Source of the DNA: Clavelina lepadiformis
Lineage: Eukaryota > Chordata > Ascidiacea > Aplousobranchia > Clavelinidae
Assembly: GCF_947623445.1 (NCBI RefSeq)
Contig: NC_135248.1
Coordinates: 9,982,977-10,046,976, forward strand
Reading direction: 5' to 3'
Length of the DNA stretch: 64,000 nt
Position numbers and translations under genes: made by a program. Within the stretch, counting starts at the first letter, position 1, and the number at the start of each line of letters is the position of its first letter. The notes under the pieces are model-generated. The model was given only the letters and a program-made list of their open reading frames with translations. It did no database searches and was not told the origin of the DNA. This document shows, piece after piece, positions 1 through 24,818 of the stretch.

Positions 1-745
1 TGCCCAGCAGACTGTCTTAAATCTGCATAGACCTTCCCCTTTTGTTTAAATTTTGCATCATGGTCACGAGCAAATTGTAAGTCATGAAAACACGATAAAT
101 AAAACTCAGGTAACTTGGTACGAATTTTACGCTTAAACAACAATTCAGCTGGACTAACTCCAGTAGTACTATGAGCAGTAGAACGATACATCAATAAATA
201 AGTATTAATCTCCTTTCTCCAGTCCTTACCCTCGGCCTGGGCAATCTTTAGGCGTTTAAGTAATGATCTATTCTGGCGTTCAACTTCCCCATTTGCTTGG
301 GGCCATATTGATGTGACTTCACGATGTTGAATGCCCTGCTCATTAAGATAACTTTTAAATTGACCACCTATAAATTGAGGGCCATTGTCAGACGTAATAG
401 AGTGGGGTAAACCAATTACTTATTACTACCAATAGACTAGCAATTACTTTTGCCGACGTAATCGATTTCATAGCATCCATTTCAAAATACCGACTATAAT
501 AATCAACAACTACAAAAATACAATCTCCTGAAGGTAATGGTCCCATTAAATTAGCTGCTAAGTGTTGCCAGGGGCCTGATGGTAATTCAGTACTAACTTA
601 CTTATTGGTTCATGACTAGCTGGTTTTAAAACAAGTTGGCAACTGTAACATGATTTACAGAACCGTTAACTTTCTTTATCAATACCAGGCCACCATACCT
701 TCTCTCGTAGTCGACGTTTCATAACCAAGGTTACATCAAATGGCC
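1..745 (-). pseudogene. Ty3/Gypsy integrase fragment
   Basis: Read on the minus strand, this is the integrase part of a Ty3/Gypsy pol gene and continues past the left window edge. Near 745-640 there is a zinc-binding segment (MKRRLRE, then paired cysteines). It is followed by the catalytic core start (WQHLAANLMGPLPSGD, FVVVDYYSR) and, between about 417 and 1, SDNGPQF and WPQANGEVERQ with the third acidic residue. The stretch 417-1 is open, but 745-420 has in-frame stops and a shift near 420, so the element is dead. The protein matches the plus-strand pol at 35191-37860 almost word for word, so the two belong to one family. The right end stops abruptly near 745, where an unrelated plus-strand frame begins. 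Confidence 0.85.
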
Positions 746-753
746 AACTCATT

Positions 754-2223
754 ATGATTAACCCTGCTCCGTACTCCACTTGTAATGCTGTCCATTATAA
801 GTTCGTCTGGCCCACTTCAGATTCTAGGAAAGTAACCAACGACTTTCTGTTTCACACTACCATTTACTATAATTGCGTTACAGACACAATGACGTCTTAT
901 CTTGGATGTCTTGCATCGTGCTCAATCAAGCGTGGATATTGCTTAGCGGGCAATCGTATGCTTATATGGCAAATACCTTCGCATATCAACTGCTCTCCAA
1001 CTAAGCCTCTTGGGTCGCATAAGATTCTACTCCACTGTACGTCTTTATATAAAGTTTCCTTACCTGACTTCGGAATCTCGGTGCATCATTGAAGAAAATG
1101 CTCCACTCGTGCGAAAAACTGCTATGGCAATAATATTCACTGCGACAACAACAACTTTATCTTTCGCTGCCACCAATTTTCAGAGCTCGACAAACTCGCT
1201 CTTTTTCGTCCCAACCTGCCAAAGCGTGTCTCTTCTCAAACGCCACACTCTCATTTCTCGCGACCTCTTACAACCTTTGACACGCAACAGGACGAACTTA
1301 TTTCCAAAGTTATCACTACTTTCAACGAAGAGAACATCGTTCTTACATTGCCAGCTCACTCGATCGGCACACTTTACAAAGCAATTGGGAAGATCTTCCC
1401 TATTGAGATACTCACTAAGTCACTACAGCTCTGGACATCAGCGGTACCGTCGTACTGTCACTTGCATACAAAAGCGCATTTGACCAATGTCCTATCATCA
1501 AGTACCGCGATCAAAACGGCCACAGTGAACACGGTCAACTCGTTTCAGACAACATTGTCTTACCGGGAGTATACTATCTACTGGAATCGTATCGACCAGC
1601 AAGAAGTTTTGTCTTCCGAGTTCTGGGACACACCGTCCTTTATCACAACTATACTTTATCGCACGAGCATGTGCAAGTGCACCAACTCAACTTACCTTTG
1701 TTGCCAATGCATATCAACTAGCTTACCATGCACCTGACTACGAGAAAATCCTCAACGAGCTCCCTGATTTTGACTCTTTCACTGATTTTTAATCGATGCT
1801 CAGTTCTATGTCTGAAGCCAACCTTTTTAAGGAGCAAATGCAACATGTCTTAACAAGCCTTACTGCGATCGATGAAACTATGGTTAGGCTACTCCTTGCA
1901 CTGTCGCAGATTACGAATCCATTCCTCTCAGCCCTCGAATTCATCCTGCAACGTCTTGCAATGATGTGGGCTCTTTTCTACACGACTAGGTTTATCCGAT
2001 CATCTCGCCACCATTAGCAGTAGGCCTATACCAGATCCCTTGTCTCCTATTTTCGCACTTGGCGATACCAACATGGAGCACCAGTTGCACAGCATCCACA
2101 GGAAAATCAACCATCGCCTTTCCCTCGTTGTTCTCGTGATCAACCGACTTTTTTTGGACCTTCCGAAGACGCGCCACCTGCTTCACCTTCTGGTGATGAT
2201 TTCGCGAACACCCACAAAATTTA
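754..2223 (+). pseudogene. Decayed env-like glycoprotein frame
   Basis: I do not recognise this with certainty. Frame 1 runs from 754 to 1737 with a single TGA at 1090-1092. It is rich in cysteines (GCLASCSIKRGYC, RAKNCYGNNIHC), as in a secreted ectodomain. From about 1419 to 1715 frame 3 reads more like real protein (LPGVYYLLESYRPARSFVFR), and from 1703 to 2017 frame 2 continues with a heptad-like stretch and a hydrophobic segment near 1930-2000. A short Pro-rich tail in another frame ends at the TAA near 2221-2223. Order and composition resemble a retroelement or virus envelope glycoprotein: Cys-rich outer part, coiled coil, membrane span, cytoplasmic tail. At least three frame changes and stops show it is not functional. 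It lies opposite to the neighbouring integrase, so it need not belong to that element. The family assignment is inference. Confidence 0.4.
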
Positions 2224-2860
2224 AGTTTCAATATTTGTACCATTAATTCATGTGCATGCCATGTACCATCTTCTTGTTTTCCTCTGTACTTAGTCGCCTT
2301 TGGTAAATTTCCTTTCTTCTCTCCTGCTTGTATAGTTGCATGATTATTTCCTTTCCCTTTGCTGCATAGGTTCGTTTTTGTGCTTGTATCGGTTTTACTC
2401 CTCCCGCTTTTTTGCTTGCTCATTTTTAACGTTTATGATTTTCTCTCTTTCAACTCTATCTCATCGCACTTAACAATAAAGTCAGATAATTTAATAGGTA
2501 AATTAAGTAAAGATACCTTCATAAGTTAAAAGGGTTTGTTCAGGCCTAGTGCAAAATTGCAAAAAAGACAAGCTCGGTAACCGGAGTTCAAGCGATAAGA
2601 AATCATCCCCGAATCTAAGTCCTGCAAAAATTTTCATTAGTCCGAGGATAAAGATTATCATACCATGTCTTTTGGTATACTTTGAGCCTAGACACTCGAC
2701 TTAGTTATCATCAAACGTCACGTCTCGATTTGTGTAGGCTACTTACATTGCTGCGTTTCTCGAAAGTTGGTGCAAATTTTTACGATGCAGTGTTGTATTT
2801 CCAATAAACGAATAGGACTATTTTAGTTATGAAAACCAGTAGCAATCTTTGAACAATTTT
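2224..2860. other. Gap with one dispersed repeat copy
   Basis: No gene is seen here. About 2462-2552 resembles 20783-20873 in the same orientation (shared GTCAGATAATT, AAATTAAGT and TTCAGGC blocks), so it is a copy of a dispersed repeat. The rest is plain AT-rich DNA up to the end of the IQCA1 transcription unit. Confidence 0.5.
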
Positions 2861-2869
2861 GCTACGGTG

Positions 2870-2875
2870 TTTATT
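2870..2875 (-). terminator. Poly(A) signal, distal IQCA1 exon
   Basis: AATAAA on the minus strand, 34 bases beyond the stop at 2909. This would give a very short 3' UTR. Confidence 0.5.
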
Positions 2876-2908
2876 ATCATACATAGTTTCCATTTCACAA
2901 TATCTAGG

Positions 2909-15508
<12,600 letters not shown>

Positions 15509-18500
15509 CTTAATACAAATAAAGAAGGACAAGTTAATATTACACAATGCACAACCAGAAGTAAGAAAAATAGCTACGGAAAAATAAAAATTACCGTACT
15601 GAAACTTGCAAGTTCACTAAATGATTTTTCAAACTAACTCAATGTGGTTACTGCTAAATTACAAATTTTATTTCAGTGTACATAAAATTTATTCATAATT
15701 CATAACTTTTAAAAAAAATTATTCCAATCGCTAAAAGCCATTCTAAATTTAATGCCACCAGCATACGCCACCGAAATACACAGTAAGAAGTTGAAAAAAT
15801 AACAAAATAAAAATATGATACATTACCAACGTTTAATGCATTTTTTAAAATTGACTCTACTTGCTACACCATGTTTTTGTCTACTACTGTTTTTGGCTAT
15901 TTTGCTGGCAGCGTTTTGCATGAACAAGGAACATTGTGTATTTGTGTCATGCATAAAGGGTTAATTTTTTATTATTTAAACAGTTCAAATTACAGTACAT
16001 TGAGGGCTGCACAAAATATTCTTGCAGGTCGAATGTGGTAGAATGAAGTAGAGCAAATGGGTGTGTTTGAGAATATTTTGTGAAGAAAGGGCATGTCTGG
16101 AACCCCTGCCCTTGCCAGTATTAATTCTGAACCAACACGTTTGCGAGTTCTTCAGATGTAAGATTATATACAGATATCGTTACATAGAAATAAGATATAG
16201 TAGAAAAAAGGACTTTAATCTAAAATATTTAAGGTAACAAACCATAACAGGGACAATGAAATAAATATTTTTTTCAAAAACAAAGTTTAATTAACAAAAC
16301 AAAATGTATTTGTAAATCTTAACAAATGTCTAATAAACCTCACTGTAGAATGTCTAAGTTTTTTATAAAAACAAGCAAAAACTGGACAACAAAAATTACT
16401 TTTAAATGAGATTAGAGATAGGATAAAAGAGAACAGAAGGGATGGGATTAAGAAATTAAACATGAACAAAAAGTTCTCTGAATGTCATTTATTGCTAGCT
16501 AGCATGTTAGGTTAACAATATTTTTATCACAAAAAGTATATTGTATGCAGTCTTTTATTGGTTGCATACAATTTTGGTGACATTAAAAAATCAACAACAA
16601 TTATCTCCATCAAATAAAAATCAAAGTGCGAGTTTTACCAAATCTAGTGATAGCAAGTCAAATTATACCAATATGATGCATGCAGTCTGATGCAGGGACT
16701 GTAATATAATATGTAGAGGATATGCACATTTCAGAATTTTTATAACATATAAAAGCAACCTGTGAGACATGTTTAGATGTAGTTCTTGATTTCTTCAATG
16801 TCTTCAAGAAATTCTACTGATTGACAATCTTAAAGCTCAGCATTTGAACTGTTTGTATAAACCTGGTTATTTCTAAAACTGGTAAAATAATTTACAGCAG
16901 AGCATGAAAAATAAGTAGTGAAAACGTTGGTCTTTGTTAAGTGACCTCCAGTTTTTATTTATTATTTGACTGAAAATTTCCTATCAGCAGTTAACGTATA
17001 GAAAAAAATCACTACAAAAACATAAATCTAGTTACATTTTAAACCAGTGGTTCTCAATAAGAGTCGAGAGTACACCAACATAAGAATTTAAATCTTTGGG
17101 CAAATAAATTTGGAGAAAAAAGGAAATGGGTAGCAATTGATAAAACTGGTCATCCTACTAGTACATTGCTTCTGCAAAGTTAGACTTTCATTCTTGAATT
17201 ATTAAAAATAAATCTAACATTTAAAAATACACTGTTGATAAAATACGTGGAGATAAATACGGTCTGGTCTGCAATAAGTCATTGTCATTTTTCTAGTAAT
17301 ATGTGCAGCAGGAGTGTCTAATCTTTTTGAGTGATAGACCACAACTGTTTGATAGGTTACTTTGCGGGCCAAACTTGACATTCAATGGCGCTTTCCACAC
17401 ACGATTGTGGTCATGTCTTAGGACGTACAACAAGCATTTTGGGCGCATATCCATGAGTTTTTCTGGTCCATAAATATTTGTTTGACATTTTCAATGCCCG
17501 TGGAGCAAAGATGGTCCTTGCCTGCCGCTGGCAAGTTACAACCAAGTTTATGTGGCCAACTCACATTTCAAAGGTAGTTATTAGGCATGCATTTATGAAT
17601 TGATCTTTGGAAGTAACTTCTTGTTTGTAGTACCAATTATAGTCGTAGTAACATTCAGGGCGCTACACAATTAAATCACTGATTGAACATAACTTTTTGA
17701 CTAGAGAGAACCACCCAACAAGATGTGGCCAATAAAACAATGAAACTGAGTCATCTGGAGTTGCATGTAAACAAAACCTACTTTGGTCGCGCATCTCAAA
17801 AAAGTGAAAACGTACAAAAGTGGTTGTACAGTGTGAAGCTGCCCTTAAATATATAAAGTGAGCTTTAACTATTAAATTATACACAAAAACTACGTATGTT
17901 TCAACAGAGAATATGTACAAAAATTTATAAAAATACAAAGCTAGTTCTTTTGCAATACCGCAAATGTTCGGTCAATGGCTGATAAATTGTGATGGTTGGT
18001 GACGTGCTCATTGACAGTCATTCCTATTTTGATTATGACTGACAACACTCTGATTACAATATCAATTTGTCTCCATTATTATTTCAGTATGAGAATATAG
18101 AATAACTATATATACTGCAGGTAACTTTTGAAAAAAATTATCACGCAGGCCAATCGAAAGTGGGCCGCAGGTTATACACCACTGATAGCGTGTATAGTGA
18201 CATTTTTACTTTATTAGAGCATTATCAGTTGTTTTAAATTATTAATATTCCATGGAAACCCTAGAAATATTTTGTTTCGTACGATATCCTAGCAATTACA
18301 TACCTTATCACAATTTTTACTATCCAAATTTGCCCTGATGAAGCTAACAATTTCTTAACAGTACATCTTGTGACCAAAAATAATTTGAAACACATTTGAA
18401 AGCAACGAATGCAACCAAATTCAAGTAAATTCAATGATTTCAATCGCTATGGATAGTTTTAAGTTAAATAAATGTTTCAAACATTAATGTAGACCAGCTA

Positions 18501-19139
18501 ACACATTTATGTGTTCCCCCAGGGTTTGAAAATGGTCTAGCTAGAAGATTGAGACCTAGTGACTTATTGGCATAAATTTTATCAACAATTAACTTTGCTC
18601 TCAGAATGTAAAGTAGTAAAATATAAAGTGAAATCAAAGTAAATTTAGAAGATATTAATAACCAAAATATATTTCGCCCACAATTGGGCATGATCAGTGT
18701 AGCCTATGTATTGACTGGTAGATCCAGTGTTTGTTTAACAGTTCATCTAATGCTCTAGAACAGTACAACGTTGAAAGAGTTTTCCTTGTACCTAAAGACG
18801 TTTTTTGCATCAATTAAACCTGACAATACCGTATAAATTCAATGCAAAATACAATACAATTAAAAATAAAATACAAAACTCAATTTATGAAGCTCATCTG
18901 AGTGCATTTTTCCTAAAAAAAAATTTTCATATTATTAAAGTATCAAAGCCCGACCATAGGCTAGTTCAATAACAATTCAACAAAGCTTGCTCAAGCAATG
19001 GGAAATCATCTCCGAGTTTTGCAACAAAAAACTTTCTTCAGTGCAAAACTAAAGATTAAGATAACATAGGCCTACGTGTTTATGCTAGTCAATACCAACA
19101 TTCAGAGCTCAAGCCTTACGCAGTCTGCTGTCTTCCACT

Positions 19140-19430
19140 ATGCCACTGCAAATTGGTATGGTATGGTAATGTGTATCTTCGGACTGACGAAAATCTTTGT
19201 ACAACTTAAATCCGGTGATGATTCCTCATCGCTTGAGCCCCAGGCACTGACCTGGCCTTTGTGCAAGTTCCAATTGCAACATTTTTTGTTTTTGCTTTTT
19301 TGATTTCTTTATAGTTTTGCGAATTTAGAAATGTTCATGCACCAGTTGGACTGAGCAAGACCAAGTGTTTTGTTAATGTCTTGCCCAAGGGCATTACGAG
19401 GGCATGGCGCCACTGGGTAATCTTACCTTG
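19140..19430 (+). repeat. Dispersed repeat, SINE-like, copy 1
   Basis: Shares ordered blocks with 59265-59880: TATGGTATG...TCGGAC, GGTGATGATTCCTCAT, GAGCCCC, CTGGCCTTT, and further on CTTGCCCAAGGGCATTAC. The GAGCCCC region loosely resembles a pol III B box, which suggests a SINE. That is inference. Confidence 0.5.
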
Positions 19431-20782
19431 GCTGTGTGCTTTTATATTCTTATAGATAGCATCTTGTCGAACATGACAAAATATTTTAGGCTACCACTAT
19501 TTTACCAGAAAAAATCATGCGTTTGAATTTTTTTCTCACAGTTTTTGTTAACGAAACATAAAATATTAAAACATAGGCCTGGTAACCTAAACCTCACCTA
19601 AATCTACCTCCTAATCTAAATTTAAATCCAGTAGGCTAAAACCTTAAATAGTTAAAATCAATTTTTTGCATTCTCATCCTCCTAACCTAATCGACTATCT
19701 TTAACAACAGGCTACGTGACCTACATACGGTAGAATAGTCACTTCAAATATTTTAATGCAGGCCTTGCCATTTCAACATAGGCTTATCTAGCCCAAAAAC
19801 TGTAGCATAGCTCGACGGTGACCATAGTGACGGCGGTGACCATACACAATAGAAATCGAAACAAATTTTAGACATAGATACCTTAATTATGAACATTTCC
19901 GTCGTATCGTTATCGTTAATTGTTTGTCGCCATTAACTGTGCTAGGCGAAACTTACTATGTTTACTTTTATAGTTACAGCACAATAAAAACCAGGCTTAA
20001 AGGTTAGTCATGCGAACATATGTCCTTTTTCTCACCGAAAGGCTCATAATAACGCGTTGGTAAAGAACACAAACGTTCCTTGCATGTACGCAGTGGTGGC
20101 TTTAGGCCTGTAGCGGCCTTGGTGATATTTTTTGATACCATGACATCATTTCTTGTAAAAGTGTTTTCAAGTTATTGATTGAAGTTTATGAATTTGTGTT
20201 TTGATAAACACTTCAACTGTCGATTGATATTTGGAAACTTGCTATGCAAAATTTCGTGTGAACACTCCTTTTAGTACGTTCCCATGTTGTTTTCCAGCGT
20301 CTGTGCTGATAAGAAGTCTTTATTGGAAATGCCCGATTCTTAACTTTTAAACTGACTATTTATCTATGTCTGAATATGTCAGCTTTAACTATATATATCT
20401 CCCATTGTAAAAACATTGTTTTATCCATTGCAGCTGCAACGACTCATAGCTTTTTCATATTAAACATTTTAATTCCCATCGTTTTCACGATATATTAGCT
20501 CGCACTTCTACCAGCGAGCAGATTTACTTGAGTGAATCATCGAGATGGAAAGCTTTAACTGCGTGAATCAGCGAAATCAATAGATTAGTAGTCAAGCTAG
20601 TGATGGCAATTGCAACTCATGTATTAGATATCTTATAAGCATTGGTATTACTTATGGTCTTATGCTCTTGGTTATTCGTCATATTGAGAAAGTGTATGGC
20701 ACCTATAATAAAAATCTTTTCTTGTGAGCTATTTTTGTTGTAAAATTAAAACTTTTCGGCTGACAAAAGGTTAGAGTATAAC

Positions 20783-20873
20783 CTCACGCAACAATGGAGT
20801 CAGATAATTGAACAGGAAAATTAAGTGAAGACACTCTTATATGTCAAAGTGCTTTTCAGGCTTAGGGTGTTGC
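20783..20873 (+). repeat. Dispersed repeat copy, like 2462-2552
   Basis: Same orientation and order of blocks as 2462-2552 (GTCAGATAATT, AAATTAAGTGAAGA, TTCAGGCTTAG). The family is unknown. Confidence 0.5.
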
Positions 20874-21299
20874 GAACGAGGTGGTCGCCTAGAGCCCTAC
20901 TCCAAACAGGCACTCCTTTTTCTGAATACGTGGTTTAAAGAAATAAATATTGCATACAAATATTATTTTTAACTAGTCGCACTTTTTCAGGACAAGAGTT
21001 CACTTGTTCATGCTAAATTGCTGTGTAGACTGCATCCAGAAAAGGGGAAAACTATGTAAATTGAACCTCCCTGTGGATTAGCCCCTTCTGCTTTGATAAT
21101 ACTTTCATTAAATAGCTTGATGCTTAAAAGCTCAGGTGATTTAACGCATTTTGCCAAGATGAAGAAAAAGTTGTGTTCTCTGCTTGCAAACCTATAAAGT
21201 ATTAGGCGCTCGATAGCAACAAAGAAATGAAATGTTTGAGATCTCAATAGCTATGCATTAGCTACATTTTCATTCAATCCTCCTGGTGATAATTTCCAA

Positions 21300-22203
21300 A
21301 AAATTAGATTTGGTAATTGAGATTAAGAATTGTTGTAATTGTGCATTTCAAAGCAAGATAAGCCTCGAAATGAAGGCTTTGTGCTTAGACTGGAAATTTG
21401 TGCAATTGAAACAAGAATTTTGCATGGGCGACAAAATAGAAACGCATCACTCCACTCGAGAGCTTGCGTGATTTTCTTCTTTCGTTCAGCTTAACCGGCG
21501 ACATGTTTTATTTGGTTGCATTCGACTTGAAACATCCCTTCAACGAAGTGCTTCGGTAAGTGATCCGCTTCAGTCTAAGCTACAAAACAAGGATATTTTG
21601 TAGAAAATAATGTTTGTTGCGTTGCATGTATTTAGCAAGGTGTTGACATTATTTGCGTGTATTGTGTGTCACATGTGCATAGCTTGCATGTATGCCGCTT
21701 AAAAATGTTGTTGTGCCGAATGTGTATTTATACCGTTTTGTATATATGTTTGTCGCCATTAATAGATTATGTTCCTACTAACCGCACAAGCTACGCAAGC
21801 AGTGCGACCAGACTACCACCTGGTTTCACGTTACTGATATCTAAATTTCTACGGTATCTCTACCTTAGCTACACTTTCATTAGACTATGATTCTTGTAAT
21901 AGTTGCCGAACGAGTAATTTTTGTAACTAAGTTTACAAATCATTGTAATTGCGCATTTGGATACAAGAGAATGACCCAAATAAAGGCCATGTCTTTAGGC
22001 CGGAAAATTGTGCAAATAAATTTAGACGTTATTTTATTAAACAGTTTAAGCAATGCTTTTTTCTTTTCAAATTATTTTGGGCGATTATGGCGATCGTCAC
22101 ATGCTAGTTGTCACAAGAGAAAAGTGTCGTTTCGCCTGAGCGGTTGCGTGACTCTCTTCTCTCGTTTATGTAAGTCGGTGACATGTATAATTTGATTGCA
22201 TTC
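21300..22203 (+). repeat. Diverged direct duplication
   Basis: About 21300-21525 and 21905-22203 share ordered blocks: TTGTAATTG.GCATTT, AAATGAAGGC versus AAATAAAGGC, AAATTGTGCAA, TTGCGTGA, TCTCGTTTATG-like, GGCGACATGT versus GGTGACATGT, TTGCATTC. Both halves look non-coding. Confidence 0.5.
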
Positions 22204-22434
22204 TTCTTTCACCTCTTGAGGGGTCATTTCCAGTTAGGAAGACAAATTTTAAGCGGTTAACACTGCGTTCATGACGATGACCCAAAGCGTCATATTAAAC
22301 AATGTAAGAAATTTTCCGGTCCCAATGCACATGAGACGTCGATATGGTTTGGTTTGTTATGGTTTCGGCGATAGCTGGTTGCTGGTCCGGGCTAAGTTGT
22401 AAATTTGCAGTAAACTTGCGGGGTCATGGAACAA

Positions 22435-22565
22435 AATTTAGGGAGCTGTGGGGATGGCGATGTTGATTGTTTTAGGTTGGCCTAAAGCCAAAGGCGTTTG
22501 TCTTTCTTTTAGAACTACTTGACTATTTTACCTTTGACTCCGTTACATATGCTATCTCTGATTGT
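22435..22565 (+). repeat. Dispersed repeat, inverted mate at 38925-39050
   Basis: TGTGGGGATGGCG, TTTTAGGTTGGCCTAAAGCC and TTTGACTCCGTT recur in the same order on the complement of 38925-39050. The family is unknown. Confidence 0.6.
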
Positions 22566-24818
22566 TTCTTTAAGTCAGCACAACATTCATAAAGTCGAAA
22601 TTGTTATATTTTCTAAAATATAGTCGTAGTCACATCAGAAACAATTTCATGTCCATTTTCTAATCCGAAAAGCGCTATCACTTGACTTGAATGATGAATA
22701 AGCGAAAAGGGAAAAGAGAGAAGAGCTCCGGGTTTGAACCAAGCCTAAGTTTTTATATCGCTTTATCTGAGCCAGTCAGCGAAAGACATGTTATTTGCAT
22801 CCTGCTACGTATAGATATGTAACATATTCTACGTCACCGAGGCTTTTCACTACAAGCACTATCAAACTTCATACACTCTAAAATGCGACGCTACTTGAAA
22901 ACACTTATTTACTAGGTCAATATGTCGGTTTAGGGATTCAATTTTTGAATAACATTAACAGGATTAACCAAGGATAACACAGCTGTCTAAATATTACATT
23001 TCATCTAACTGGAGAACACACAATCGCTTATTAAAATGCCAATTATATAACTTATTACAATTTACTATTATGACAAAATAACTTTGTTCGTTTGTGTATT
23101 ACTTGTGTGAAGTATTACACAAATAACACAACAAACATATCTGTCATAATGACCGCATACACTGGCGGCTATTGTTACAATATGAGTGAGGACGATTGAA
23201 GATTGATAACTTGTTTTGCTTCTGCTTTGATGGTATGAGTTCTCATTTTTCAAACGGCGTGACTATTGCTGTTAGTTGCGTAATTCTGTCTATACAAATT
23301 ACTAAATTATAAAGTTCCCATTTTATTTTTTATCAGATACAAAGGCTTTCCCCTTCGGACAAAACTTACTGAATGTTACATTGCGCAGTAGTAACTCGTG
23401 AGGTCGATCACATAAAAAAGGGGGCGATTGCGAACAACACAATCGCTTTGAAATTGCAACTTTTTTGCTAAGGCCTGTAAGTCTCTAGGCCAGATTGGAA
23501 AGTACAAAAGATTTCGACAAGAAATTATGGGGCAATTGCAGAGACAAATATTTGGGTGTGATGGGCTTGCACTGAAGCTTCAATTCTTTGTTTATTTATC
23601 ATAAATTGATGTTCAAACAACCTGTTTTTTTAGTTAATTTGTTATAAATCGACGTGTTCAAAGATGACAAAGTCAGGTGTGTACGTTGATGAACCTTGTA
23701 TGTGCAGTTGCCACAATTTCCACTATGGGTCCTAGCTGACAACTGACATATTTATTCAATTTCCTATGTTTCCCTGTATAAGTTTAATACAATTGACTTA
23801 GGCGTTTCCTTAATTTCCTACGTTTCCTTGCAAGTTCAAATCGATTTTCTTCATTGGTATAAGATCCTAGCTAACACGTTTCCACACATGTTGTTGACAT
23901 GCTTAATGATTTCCTAATTCTTGTGTCCACCATTATGAGATTTCCTTGATTTCTTGAAATCAAAGTTTGGGGTATTTCTTAGGTTTTCTCATTTCCTTAG
24001 TTTCCTATTTTCTAAAATTACTGTTACCCTTCACAGAGTCAACTTCAAGTCCTAAAACATGCTAAGTCACCAACAAGTCACAATTTACTTTTTGCCAAAT
24101 ATGGTGATTAAATTGGATTTTAGATACTCTTCATGCAAATAGGCCTATAAGCATATAACAATGGGTAACTTGATTTTTTTATTTTCTATTGCTCGAATTT
24201 GTAACTGTTCATCAGTACCAGCGATCCGGAGCAAACGTCTTTAATGTCACGCCCAATGGTAGCACCACTTAGGACATGGTTCAAATTATTTTAAGTTTAG
24301 TGCTCTATCATTTGGTTGAATGGTCGATCGAAGTCTTAAAACCAATATAGGAGTAAATGGATTAAAGGTAAACCCCCAAAAAATGTATGGAGCATCCATA
24401 ATGGAAAGCGTGGCACATGCACTTACAAGAATCATTGTGCTAACCAAACTTTTTTCTGTTTATAGCAATTCAAAATAAACAAGTTGGGTAAAGTTTGTTG
24501 CTTGAACATTGATTTATAATAAATAAAAAAAAGAGTAAAGGCTTCAGATCATGCCAAAATTTGTGTCTTTGCATGCATGATTTCTTGTCTAAAACTGTCA
24601 TACCTTCTAGTTGGGAGAAGAACTTGCTTAGGCAAAATAGCTAAGTAGTACAGTCATCTTACAGCATTAAATTTGGCTATGTTTCTCTTAAATGTGAAAG
24701 CAAAGTTTGTAAATATCCTTTGGACTCATTGCATCGGTTCACTATATTTAGGTAGGCTAATTTATGTTTAAAAGTTTGTTGCAGATATCTGATAAATGTG
24801 CTGCTGAGCTAAACTAGT

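Larger units (their letters stand above)
15509..24818. other. Gene-free stretch with diverged repeats
   Basis: This lies between IQCA1 (minus) and nischarin (plus), which point away from each other. The missing first exon of IQCA1 probably lies here. No reading frame with protein-like content was found. Repeats seen are 19140-19430 (like 59265-59880), 20783-20873 (like 2462-2552), 21300-21525 (like 21905-22203) and 22435-22565 (inverted match to 38925-39050). Confidence 0.5.

Noticed and set aside
1992..2423. Minus-strand frame of 143 codons starting MSKQKSGRSK
   Set aside because: It lies opposite the env-like tail, has no recognisable domain, and its second half is the antisense of a better-supported frame. 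A gag start is possible but not supported.
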